From: Cyrtodaria siliqua
Lineage: Eukaryota; Mollusca; Bivalvia; Adapedonta; Hiatellidae
Assembly: GCA_037043455.1 (NCBI GenBank)
Contig: JAWPHD010010224.1
Location: forward strand, 31,917-95,916
Length of the DNA: 64,000 bases
Direction of reading: 5' to 3'
How positions within the stretch are numbered: position 1 is the stretch's first letter; each line of letters opens with the position of its first letter. Below, piece after piece: positions 1 to 10,500 of the stretch. The translations under genes and the position numbers were made by a program. Under the pieces are notes generated by a model. The model saw only the letters and a list, made by a program, of their open reading frames with translations, did no database searches and was not told the DNA's origin.

Positions 1-3000
1 GCGCTTGACGCACCAATCATGTCTACCGTGCTAGACGCACCAATCAAGTCTACCGTGCTAGACGCACCAATCATGTCTATCGCGCTAGACGCACCAATAA
101 TGTATATCGTGCTAGACGCACCAATCACGTCTACCGTGCTAGACGTACCCGTCATGTATATCGTCTTAGACGCACCAATCATGTCTATCGTGCTAGACGC
201 ACCGTGCAGTCGTGTCTACCGTGCTACACGCACCAATTATGTCTATCGTGCTAGAGGCACCAATCATTGCTACCGTGATACACGGACCAATCACGTCTAC
301 CATGCTAGACGCACCGATCACGTCTACCGTGCTAGACGCACCGATCACGTCTACCGTGCTAGACGCACCGATCACGTCTACCGTGCTAGACGCACCGATC
401 ACGTCTACCGTGCTAGACGCACCGATCATGTATATCATGCTAGACGCACCAATCATGTATATCGAGCTAGACGCACCAATCATGTCTACCGTGCTAGACG
501 CACCGATCATGTTTATCATGCTAGACGCACCAATCATGTATATCGTGCTAGACGCACCAATCATGTATATCGAGCTAGACGCACCAATCATGTCTACCGT
601 GCTAGACGCACCGATCATGTGTATCATGCTAGACGCACCAATCATGTATATCGTGCTAGACGCACCAATCATGTCTACCGTGCTAGACGCACCGATCATG
701 TATATCATGCTAGACGCACCAATCATGTATATCGAGCTAGACGCACCAATCATGTCTACCGTGCTAGACGCACCGATCATGTTTATCATGCTAGACGCAC
801 CAATCATTTATATCGTGCTAGACGCACCTATTATGTATATCGTGCTAGACGCACCAATCACGTCTACCGTGCTAGACGCACCAATCATATATATCATGCT
901 AGACGCACCAATCATGTATATCATGCTAGACGCACCAATCATGTATATCGTGCTAGACGCACCAATCATGTATATCGTGCTAGACGCACCAATCATGCAT
1001 ATCGAGCTAGACGCACCAATCATGCATATCGTGCTAGACGCACCAATCATGTATATCGAGCTAGACGCACCAATCATGTCTACCGTGCTAGACGCACCGA
1101 TCATGTTTATCATGCTAGACGCACCAATCATGTATATCGTGCTAGACGCACCAATCATGTATATCGTGCTAGACGCACCAATCACGTCTACCGTGCTAGA
1201 CGCACCAATCACGGCTATTGTGCTAGACTAGACGCACCAATCATGTCTACCGTGCTAGACGCACCAATCATGTATATCATGCTAGACGCACCAATCATGT
1301 ATATCGTGCTAGACGCACCAATCATGTATATCGTGCTAGACGCACCAATCATGCATATCGAGCTAGACGCACCAATCATGCATATCGTGCTAGACGCACC
1401 AATCATGTATATCGAGCTAGACGCACCAATCATGTCTACCGTGCTAGACGCACCGACCTTGTTTATCATGCTAGACGCACCAATCATGTATATCGTGCTA
1501 GACGCACCAATCATGTATATCGAGCTAGACGCACCAATCATGTCTACCGTGCTAGACGCACCAATCATGTATATCGTGCTAGACGCACCAATCATGTATA
1601 TCGTGCTAGACGCACCAATCACGTCTACCGTGCTAGACGCACCAATCACGGCTATTGTGCTAGACGCACCAATCATGTATATCGTGCTAGACGCACCAAT
1701 TATGTATATCGTGCTAGACGCACCAATCATGTATATCGTGCTAGACGCACCAATCATGCATATCGAGCTAGACGCACCAATCATGCATATCGTGCTACAC
1801 GGACCAATCACGTCTACCATGCTAGACGCACCGATCACGTCTACCGTGCTAGACGCACCGATCACGTCTACCGTGCTAGACTCACCAATCATGTATACCG
1901 TGCTAGACGCACCAATCACGTCTACCATGCTAGACGCACCGTGCGATCACGTCTACCGTGCTAGACGCACCGATCAGTCTACCGTGCTAGATGCACCAAT
2001 CATGTATATCGTGCTAGACGCACCAATCATGTATATCGTGCTAGACGCACCAATCATGCATATCGAGCTAGACGCACCAATCACGCATATCGTGCTACAC
2101 GGACCAATCACGTCTACCATGCTAGACGCACCGATCACGTCTACCGTGCTAGACGCACCAATCATGTCTACCGTGCTAGACGCACCAATCATGTATACCG
2201 TGCTAGACGCACCAATCAGGTCTACCGTGCTAGACGCACCGATCACGTCTACCGTGCTAGACGCACCGATCAGTCTACCGTGCTAGATGCACCAATCATG
2301 TATATCGTGCTAGACGCACCAATCATGTATATCGTGCTAGACGCACCAATCATGTCTACCGTGCTAGACGCACCAATCACGGCTATCGTGCTAGACGCAC
2401 CAATCATGTATATCGTGCTAGACGCACCGATCATGTATATCGTGCTAGACGCTCCAATCATGTCTACCGTGCTAGACGCACCAATCATGTCTACCGTGCT
2501 AGATGCACCAATCATTCTACCGTGCTAGACGCACCAATCATGTCTACCATGCTAGACGCACCAATCACGTCTACCATTCTAGACGCGCCAATCACGACTA
2601 CCGTGCTACACGCACCAATCACGGCTACCGTGCTACACGCACCAATCATGTCTACAATGCTAGACGAACTAATCATGTCTATCATGCTAGACGCTCCAAC
2701 CATGTCTACCATTCTAGACGCGTCAATCACGTCTACCGTACTAGACGCACCAATTGCGTCTACCGTGCTAGACGCTCCAATCATGTCTACCGTGCTAGAC
2801 GCACCAATCATGTCTATCGTGCTAGACGCACCAGTTATCATGCTAGACGCACCAATTACCATGCTAGACGCACCAATCAAGTCTGTCATAGTAGACGCAC
2901 CAATCATGTCTATCATTCTAGACGCGTCAATCACGTCTACCGTACTAGACGCACCAATTGCGTCTACCGTGCTAGACGCTCCAATCATGTCTACCGTGCT

Positions 3001-4333
3001 AGACGCACCAATCATGTCTATCGTGCTAGACGCACCAGTTATCATGCTAGACGCACCAATTACCATGCTAGACGCACCAATCAAGTCTGTCATAGTAGAC
3101 GCACCAACCATGTCTACCATTCTAGACGCGTCAATCACGTCTACCGTACTAGACGCACCAATTGCGTCTACCGTGCTAGACGCTCCAATCATGTCTACCG
3201 TGCTAGACGCACCAATCATGTCTATCGTGCTAGACGCACCAGTTATCATGCTAGACGCACCAATTACCATGCTAGACGCACCAATCAAGTCTGTCATAGT
3301 AGACGCACCAATCATGTCTATCATGCTAGACGCACCAATCATGTCTACCATGCTAGACGCACCAATCATGTATATCATGCTAGACGCACCAATTATCATG
3401 CTAGACGCACCAATCATGTATATCATGTTAGACGCAACAATCATGTCTACCGTGCTAGACGCACCAATCATGTATATCGTGCTAGACGCACCAATCACGT
3501 CTATCGTGTTAGACTCACCAATTATCGTGCTAGATGCACCAATCATTCTACCGTGCTAGACGCACCAATCATGTCTATCATGCTAGACGCACCAATCATG
3601 TATATCATGCTAGACGCACCAATTATCATGCTAGACGCACCAATCATGTATATCATGTTAGACGCAACAATCATGTCTACCGTGCTAGACGCACCAATCA
3701 TGTATATCGTGCTAGACGCACCAATCACGTCTATCGTGTTAGACTCACCAATCACGTCTACCGTGCTAGACGCACCAATCGCGTTTACCATGCTAGACGC
3801 ACCAATCACGTCTACCGTGCTAGACGCACCAATCACGCCTACCGTGCTAGACGCACCAATCATGCCTACCTTGCTAAACGCACCAATCATGCCTACCATG
3901 CTAGACGCACCAATCAGGTCTACCTCGCTGGACGCACCAATCACGTCTACCGTGCTAGACGCACCAATCATGTCTACCGTGCTCAACGCACTAATCATGC
4001 CTACCGTGCTAAACGCACCAATCATGCCTACCGTGCTAGACGCACCAATCATGCCTACCGTGCTAGACGCACCAATCATGTCTACCGTGTTAGACGCATC
4101 AGTCATGTATATCGTGCTAGACGCACCAATCATGTATACCGTGCTAAACGCACCAATCATGTCTACCATGCTAAACGCACCAATCATGCCTACCGTGCTA
4201 GACGCACCAATCATGTCTATCGTGCTAGACGCTCCAATCATGTATATCGTGCTAGACGCACCAACCGTGCTAAACGCACCAATCATGCCTACCATGCTAG
4301 ACGCACCAATCATGTCTACCAATCATGTCTACC
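1..4333. repeat. 27-bp minisatellite array, about 160 copies, left edge cut
   Basis: The repeat unit is about 27 bp and contains the core GTGCTAGACGCACCAATCA followed by a variable TGTCTACC or TGTATATC half. The array is already running at base 1, so its true start is outside the window. Units differ by a few substitutions, and some are shortened. Because 27 is a multiple of three and most units lack stops, several frames on both strands stay open for hundreds of codons (for example repeats of LDAPIMST or MIGASSTVD). These look like passive products of the repeat: every frame is equally repetitive and there is no start context or splice structure. I regard the stretch as non-coding satellite DNA. 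Confidence 0.93.
2711..3322. repeat. Higher-order repeat, 204 bp x 3, inside the 27-bp array
   Basis: A block beginning ATTCTAGACGCGTCAATCAC occurs at 2711, 2915 and about 3119, exactly 204 bp apart, with the same order of variant 27-bp units (including the shortened ones carrying GTTATCATG and GTCTGTCATAG). This is a locally amplified higher-order unit. A second, looser duplication of about 230 bp covers roughly 3315-3513 and 3563-3749. Confidence 0.85.
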
Positions 4334-4412
4334 ATGCTAGAATTATAGCCTTATGATTTTTAACAAATCATGACTGTATACCATGCTAGAATTATAGCCT
4401 TATGGTTTTTAA
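4331..4412. repeat. 49-bp direct duplication at the array edge
   Basis: ACCATGCTAGAATTATAGCC occurs at 4331 and again at 4380, followed each time by TTATG and a T-rich run. It marks the right boundary of the 27-bp array. Confidence 0.7.
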
Positions 4413-4540
4413 AAATTGAGCATTTTTGCCGAGAGTTTTACTACATATCAACTGATTGTTCCTGTCAGGCAGTGCTTGTTTGATTATTTCTCTTTGAAAA
4501 CGGTTTAACAGGAACTGAAGCTTGCCAATAACGTTCAATG

Positions 4541-4797
4541 AATTGCATTGCATTGGAGTTCATAGTCGCACCAACAGCTAAGGTCGTATGGCGACTTTCC
4601 AGCTGCCATTGGTGGAGGAAGGCCCCAGGTTCCCCTCCGGACAAATTTCGTACACGGTGGGCACCTTGGTAGAACCACCGACGTTCCGCAAGCCAACGGG
4701 ATAGCTTCTTCACATAAAGGGCCCTGAGGGTTCAAACCCACAGCGGTGAGGGCAAGTGATTTCAAGTCAGAGACTCTAACCACTAGGCCACAGACTT
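4541..4797 (-). mobile_element. tRNA-derived SINE, full length
   Basis: Read on the minus strand from about 4797, the head resembles a tRNA gene: an A-box-like TGGCCTAGTGGTTAGAG and a B-box-like GGGTTTGAACCC about 50 bp later. A non-tRNA body follows, ending in TTGGTGCGACTATGAACTCC and a short tail of AATGC repeats. The last 130 bp match a 5'-truncated copy at 44070-44205. The combination of split polymerase III promoter, body and repeated tail supports a SINE rather than a working tRNA. Confidence 0.8.
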
Positions 4798-4894
4798 TTA
4801 AAGTATAGGGTCTACAACAATGAAACTTGAACACATCTTCAGAATGAGCCAGTGAATACATCTGATAAAATCCCATAACCACTGTCCATGTACG

Positions 4895-5455
4895 AGATGC
4901 GGTACGTCCTTTCCTGAACATGGTACATCCATTCAAAATGGCGGACAGTGAACCTGTCAAAAGGCACGTCGCGCATTTAACGCTATATATATCATGTATT
5001 TATGATAGTTTCAGACCTATCTATTGCTGCCTCTTGAGCAAGCAAAATAGCCCAGTCTGTCCATAGCGTATACTTGCCCCCTTTGGTGTTATTGCAACAA
5101 TGAAGATGTGGAGCCTTACTTTGGCTGTATGGTGGCATCGTGCTTTGAATCGAGAAAGGACACACGTTCAGGCTGTTTTCTCAGCACATAATGCACCATG
5201 GCTGTTGGTTTTACCAACAAAAGAAAGCAGTTTTGGTACAATTCAAATACGGCAAGTCGTGGTCTTGTATTTTTAGAAATTCTATCTGTTTTGTATGAGT
5301 GACGGTATAGATTTTCCGGCAAAACGCTGAATGTGTTAACGGTACATCCCCGTAAATAGGAAACGGTATATCCTCTGACATGCAATGGATACGGTATATA
5401 TTCAATCGTATGAAACCTATCTCTAATAAATATTGATTGTATCCCAAATGTTGTG
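4895..5455 (-). repeat. Left copy of a 0.6-kb inverted duplication
   Basis: Reverse-complemented, this stretch aligns along most of its length with 8716-9410. Shared landmarks include CGGTATATCCTCTG near 5370 against its complement near 8828, CATAATGCACCATGG near 5190 against its complement near 9040, and TCCATAGCGTATACTTGCCCC near 5060 against its complement near 9255. Both ends reach a TTGACANGTTCACTGTCCGCCAT type segment. Open frames inside (for example 5116-5472 minus) are not recognised proteins and differ between copies. Confidence 0.75.
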
Positions 5456-5799
5456 ATTTGTTTTATAATCAACCCATTTCAATGCATATTAGTATCACGT
5501 TCTTTCCCACTTTTTTTGTTTTGTTAAAATGTCAGTTTGCTATGTATATAGTGTCATCCAGTATATCAGCCCTTGGTCTTTCTTTGAATGAGAATTACAC
5601 TTTGAAGGTAAATAGTTGCAATCAGTTATCTGTTATTCATTCCGATCCTTGGAGATCGCTGTGCCCGATATTTATATACAGACATCAGCGATACATTCTC
5701 AAATACTTCGTTTTCTTACTCTTATTCCGAATTGATGGTTCCACTACTGTAGCATTTAAAGGCTCTGAGTATTATTTAATCACCCTTATATATTGTCTG

Positions 5800-6196
5800 C
5801 TGTTTAGCTCTACGGGACAATGAACAGTAAGACTTTGGTCATGATCTGTTGTCCGTCGTCCGTCCGCATGTCTTCCGTCCGTCGTCCGTCCTTTAACACG
5901 TTCTTGTCATCATTGTAGCGCCTCCATTTTGCATTCTATCTTTACCAACCAGATTGTTGATATAAATAAAAGCAAAAACAGGGTCCAAAATCAGCCAGAT
6001 CGCCCATATATGTTGTCTGCTTTATAGTTTTACAGGACAAGAACCAGTAGAGCTTATGCCATGATCTGTTGTCCGTCCGTCGTCAGTCGTTAACTTTTTT
6101 TAAACATTTTAACGCCTCCATTTTGCATCCTACTTTACCAAACTTTGCCAGATTGTTGATATAAATAAAAGCTCAACCATGTTAGAAACCCAGTCA
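5800..6196 (+). repeat. Dispersed GTCCGTC-type repeat, two degenerate units
   Basis: Two related units start at about 5800 and 6030. Each has GGACAA near the start, ATGATCTGTTGTCCGTC, CGCCTCCATTTTGCAT and CCAGATTGTTGATATAAAT. Related sequence resumes at 6576-6890 (ATCTTTACCAAACTTGG twice), so a MITE at 6197-6572 appears to have split the block. Confidence 0.6.
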
Positions 6197-6572
6197 GGCC
6201 TAAATAAAAATATTGTTTGTTTGCCCCTTACCTACCCAGCAAAAAATCACTGGGTAGGTAGGTAGGTAAATTGTTTTATTTTATATTTTCTTGCATGTTT
6301 TTTTTAAATTATATATTTTAACATGTATCTATTCTACAATGCATGCTGTGTGTTTGTAATTATTATTTAATGTGTACTATTACATTACATAACACAGTAA
6401 GGTTGACTGCTTTTACATGAACCGACTTTGTACACTTTTGTATTGCTTGTTGCAATCATCGAAGAAAATAAAAAATAAAGGATTTTTTGGAAACGCAATA
6501 AAACATTTTGGGTCGGGGCTAAACATTTGGGTCGGTAGGTAAAGGGCAAACAAACAATATTTTAATTATGCC
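6197..6572. mobile_element. Short Harbinger-like MITE (GGCC termini, TCA duplication)
   Basis: The left end reads TCA then GGCCTAAATAAAAATATTG, TTTGTTTGCCCCTTACCTACC. The right end is its imperfect inverted copy (GGTAGGTAAAGGGCAAACAA, ACAATATTTTAATTATGCC) followed by TCA. A 3-bp flanking duplication with GGCC-type ends fits the PIF/Harbinger superfamily (inference). The interior has no open frame of note. Confidence 0.65.
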
Positions 6573-6575
6573 TCA

Positions 6576-6890
6576 TAAAGGACAAATAACACCGCAGTTA
6601 TGGTCCTTGGTTGTTTTAAATATGCTATATATTGCCTCGTTAAGACTTTGGGACCTTCAATTTTCTCATGATCTTTACCAAACTTGGCCAGATTATCAAT
6701 GAAAGCTCGGACAAGGCCGAAAAACAGCCAGATTGGACCAGTAGCCTACAGCCAGAATTATGGTCCTTGATTTTCTTAAATATACTGTTGTTTACGTTGT
6801 TAAGAAATAGGATCTTCATTTTTTTTTCATCTCTTCTTTACCAAACTTGGTTCGAGTGTTTATATCAAAGACACCAACAATTTTAATACA
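6576..6890 (+). repeat. Continuation of the dispersed repeat split by the MITE
   Basis: It carries TTACCAAACTTGG twice, TATGGTCCTTG twice and ATATAAA-type spacing resembling the 5800-6196 units. No gene is apparent; the 72-residue open frame at 6668 is repeat-derived. Confidence 0.5.
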
Positions 6891-7214
6891 GCCAAACTTG
6901 ATTGATTTGCACGAATCTTCTACCAGGGACATCGCACATATGTTCAATGGAACTGAGATCTGGCAAAAGAGACGGCCGGGGAAGAACGGTCAGTCTAGTG
7001 TGAGCTTAGAGCAGGTATAGTGCGAGGCGAGCAGTGCCAGGTAGCGCTGTCGTTTCCAGTAATAGGTCTTAGATGTTTGTGTCATAGTTGGCGAAATTTC
7101 AGAAGTCTTAGGTTAAACATCTTGTTACCCTATAGATGTTGTAAACATATGATGAGATCAGCTGTATATTTATTAATGATTTTGACCTTAAAGAAAAGCT
7201 AAAATTAGAATAGA

Positions 7215-7647
7215 TGTAACCATGTTTACCATTTATGCAAATTATGTATGAAAATTCATTTATGATGATGTGGACTGTTCTCATTGGACGATTTTAGTGG
7301 GGGAAGCCTTCAGGAACAGTCTATGACAGTATATAAACAGACTCTGGGAACAGCTCAGCAGATCAGTTTCAGTATTGTTTATTAAAGATAATTTAGATTT
7401 GGATGTTTTTAGAAAATATAATTGTAAGAGGATTTAATACATATTGTGCTCATTCAAAATAAAAGTGAATTTGGATATTTGGACTAAACCGGAAATATTA
7501 AAGGAACATTGGATAATTGTATTTGGACTTAATTCAAACATTGGATATTAATGAAAAACTGGATTTATTATGTAAGTGAATATTTTAAGTAAATAAATGT
7601 GTTAATTATATTTTTGTGTTGCTGGATTTGCTTCCTTTCTCGTTACA
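7215..7647 (+). mobile_element. Possible solo LTR
   Basis: The segment begins TGTAAC and ends GTTACA, the inverted ends expected of an LTR. Inside it has a TATA-like GTATATAAACAG near 7330 and an AATAAA signal near 7459. No primer-binding site, polypurine tract or internal retrotransposon domain flanks it, and I do not see a matching target duplication, so it would be a solo LTR at best. A cryptic promoter or unrelated AT-rich DNA is possible. Confidence 0.35.
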
Positions 7648-8715
7648 TTTAAAACGTGTAACAATCTTTTGAAATATTTGCACAAAAAAAACTACTGGAG
7701 GCGTTAGCAATTTTGTTAAGTGTATACTTATTTCATTTTATTAACCAGGAATAACTTAACTTCTGCCACATTTCACAAACAAATGTAAAACATGGATCCA
7801 TCCCTGGAGCAGGTTCAACACAGAATTACAACACATTGCAACCTAGTTAATACGGGTGACCTTATTGAAATATGTTAAACAACATTAAAGAAAATAATCA
7901 GCAGATAGTTACTCAGTTTTCATTTATTCTTTTACTCAGTTTTCATTTATTCATTTACAAAATGTTTAACAATTTCGACGAGAATGCAGTTCAAACCAGT
8001 CATAATGAATAGTATAATCACAGACCTATTAGTAATAGGTATGTGGTATAATAATGTGATTTTATTTATTTCGAAAATAAAACATTTAAACAAAACTGTT
8101 GAAAGCGGGAACATCATTAGTGAAATTTCCGCACTGTGCCAAGTGATACTGAGATAAAAAAATTTATAAGTTTCCTATCAATGTGTTGTTTATAGGTATA
8201 ATAAATGTTATTTCTTCTTCTTCTTCTTCCAGGTAAAGAGCTGGGATCTGCATAGATCGTAATTAGCTCTGCGTGACTAGGCATGCTGATGGCGCACAGC
8301 TAGTCCAAAAACTATGTAGAGTTAAAATTGGTAAAATTATTTACACTGCTGTCTTTGTCGTCATGAAGGAGCAGATCACACCAAGAGGAGTGATCTTAAT
8401 TCTTCCAGTGAGGGCGAGGAGACCACTGTAGACGGGAGTGTGTTCCAATCTCTCACCGTTCTTGGGTATTTATTGTCCAGTGTATGCGTACGCAACTTCC
8501 AGTTGATGGGTAAGAAACGTCCATCAACAGGGTACGTAACGTTCAACTGCCCGTGTACGAAACGTCCAACGGCATGTTACGAATCGCCCAATGGCAACGT
8601 CCAAAGCCGTGTACGAAACGTGCTGCACCCAACGCCCAGACCCTCTATCCGCGCATGTCGGCAAATTGAACGATCACTTGCGGCAGTTAAATTTATATGA
8701 ATAGTCCGGTTGGTA
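7648..8715. other. No gene seen; AT-rich intergenic DNA
   Basis: Contains a short TTC microsatellite near 8215-8230 and a patch around 8510-8640 where variants of TACGAAACGTCCAAC recur. The 86-residue open frame at 8440 has no recognisable domain. Confidence 0.6.
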
Positions 8716-9410
8716 TCCATTGCATGTCGGAGGATATATAAATCACAAAACTTGGCATACAATCAATAATTATTAGAGATTAAAGTTTCATACGACTGAG
8801 GATATACCGTATCCATTGCATGGCAGAGGATATACCGTTTCCTGTTTTCGGGGATAGTACATGATGATGGCACATTCATTTTTTGACGGAAAATCTATAC
8901 CGGTCCCTGGTGGATATAAAACTCACTTATACAAAACAGAAAATGCACCTTTTCGTATAGACTTCCTAATATACAAGACCACCACTTTCAGCATTTGACT
9001 TGTACCAAAATTGCTTTCTTCTGTTGGTAAAGAAAACAGCCATGGTGTATTATGTGCTGAGAATGTGTCTCTTCTCGATTCAAAGCACGTTGCTGTCTAC
9101 GTTCCCTAGTCAGCGGACGTATTTACCACTTCGTTTCAAATAGAATATTACATAGTAATTTATAACCGATGCAAAGGAGAGTATGGTTACTGTCATACAG
9201 TCAAAGTAAGGCTCCAAATGTTTATTGACATTGCAATAAAACCAAAGGGGCAAGTATACGCTATGGACAGACTGGGCTATATTGCTCAAAAGGCAACGAC
9301 ATATAGGTTTGTAACTATCATAAATACATGACATGGCGTTAAATTACCGACGTGCCTTTTGACATGTTCACTGTCCGCCATCTTGAACCGTGTTCCGGAA
9401 AAGACGTATG
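8716..9410 (+). repeat. Right copy of the 0.6-kb inverted duplication
   Basis: Inverted partner of 4895-5455. It keeps the same order of landmarks from GAGGATATACCGTATCCATT through the GTATACGCTATGGACAGACT segment to CACTGTCCGCCATCTTGAAC. About 3.3 kb separates the arms. Identity is high but with many small indels, so the duplication is not very recent. It may be an unclassified dispersed repeat present twice. Confidence 0.75.
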
Positions 9411-10192
9411 GACAGCTAGTATATAACTCTCCGAAATATTTTTATTTTTTTATTGTTATTTTCCATGAAACAACAGTTTAACCTGGAACTTGACAATGCC
9501 TTTTACAACTGATTGTGGCATATTACATTCAATGTATTGCGTGGTCAACAATGACACTTTGTCCATATCTGCAGCATGATTCAATGACTACATCGTATAA
9601 AGGGCCATAACTCTGAATAATATTTTTCGATTTATTTCCCTTTTTTGGGAAGGAATTCCGTTTGAAAAATATTTAACCTGAAACTTAACCTTGCTAATAA
9701 AACTGTGCACATATCAATGAAAGGTCCATAACTCTTGATCAGAATTATATGTTTGGAATGATTTCCCTTTGAAATCGGTTTAACCTTAACATAACCATGC
9801 CTTACACAATAATAACTTTCAAAGCATTAGGTCTACAGCTATGAGACGGGGCGTATATATGTCCCGCTAGGCGGTACTCCTGCTAGGCGGTGTTCTTTTT
9901 AATCGCCAGGGAAATTTCCATCGGGGAAATTTTGTAAACAATTTGGACATCTGCATGGGTATTTAGAATTCGTATGCAAAAATGGTGCTGACATTAATTT
10001 CATTAAGATGATCATATCTATGAGATGATATTTAAATTGTACACACATGAGCCTTTTCTGTGATATATAATATGAATCAGTCACAACTCATTAAAACCGA
10101 CTGGAATGCAAATGAAAACAAGCATCAGCACAGTACTGTATGGTTATTAGAGCCAGGGCTTTATATGAGTATCATCCCAGTTAGAGCCACCC
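9411..10192. other. No gene seen upstream of TMBIM6
   Basis: AT-rich DNA with degenerate repeats of CCTGAAACTTAACC type around 9480-9800. No credible exon was found. Confidence 0.55.
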
Positions 10193-10262
10193 CAATGTTC
10201 TGAAGAGAAGAATACATAGGAATCATGGAACCTGCCCTACTCTTACTATCAGAAGAATCACG
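10193..10262 (-). mobile_element. 3' fragment of a SINE family
   Basis: GAATACATAGGAATCATGGA and CCTGCCCTACTCTTACTAT match the tails of the minus-strand SINE copies at 23905-24105 and 25405-25610. Only the tail part is present. Confidence 0.5.
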
Positions 10263-10288
10263 GTTTCTGCATGGTACTAAACCATAGA

Positions 10289-10320
10289 CGACCTAAATAC
10301 TAATATAAGTATTTAGGTCG
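10289..10320. repeat. Perfect 13-bp inverted repeat upstream of TMBIM6
   Basis: CGACCTAAATACT is followed after 6 bases by AGTATTTAGGTCG. It lies about 130 bp before the TMBIM6 start codon and could form a hairpin or cruciform. No function can be assigned from sequence. Confidence 0.7.
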
Positions 10321-10420
10321 ATGACAAAACCAAGATTTCAGTACTTTCTTTACTTTTATTATTTGTTAATGCTTGGGGCGACATAATTATGGTATTATTT
10401 TTGTTTTCAATGATATGAGC

Positions 10421-10435
10421 TACGTAAACGTCATC
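10421..10435 (+). promoter_or_regulatory. ACGT-core sites just upstream of TMBIM6
   Basis: TACGTA and ACGTCATC lie 14-28 bp before the start codon. ACGT-core sites of this kind can bind CREB/ATF or XBP1-type bZIP factors, which would suit a gene for an ER-stress protein. This is inference from a short motif; no TATA box is evident and the transcription start is unknown. Confidence 0.25.
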
Positions 10436-10447
10436 TTCTAGAAGAAA

Positions 10448-10500
10448 ATGGCGACTCGAAACGAATATTTACCTGATGCTCTGTTTAAATTTGACCATTT
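10448..10500 (+). CDS. TMBIM6: TMBIM6 coding exon 1
   Basis: Encodes [17 protein letters not shown] and two bases of the next codon. The donor is GTAAGT. FDAL-KF-H type spacing matches the N-terminus of animal Bax inhibitor-1. Confidence 0.9.

Noticed and set aside
19..4356. Very long open frames (755, 617, 345 codons and others) in the first 4.3 kb
   Set aside because: They are different frames and strands of one 27-bp minisatellite, with no independent coding signal.
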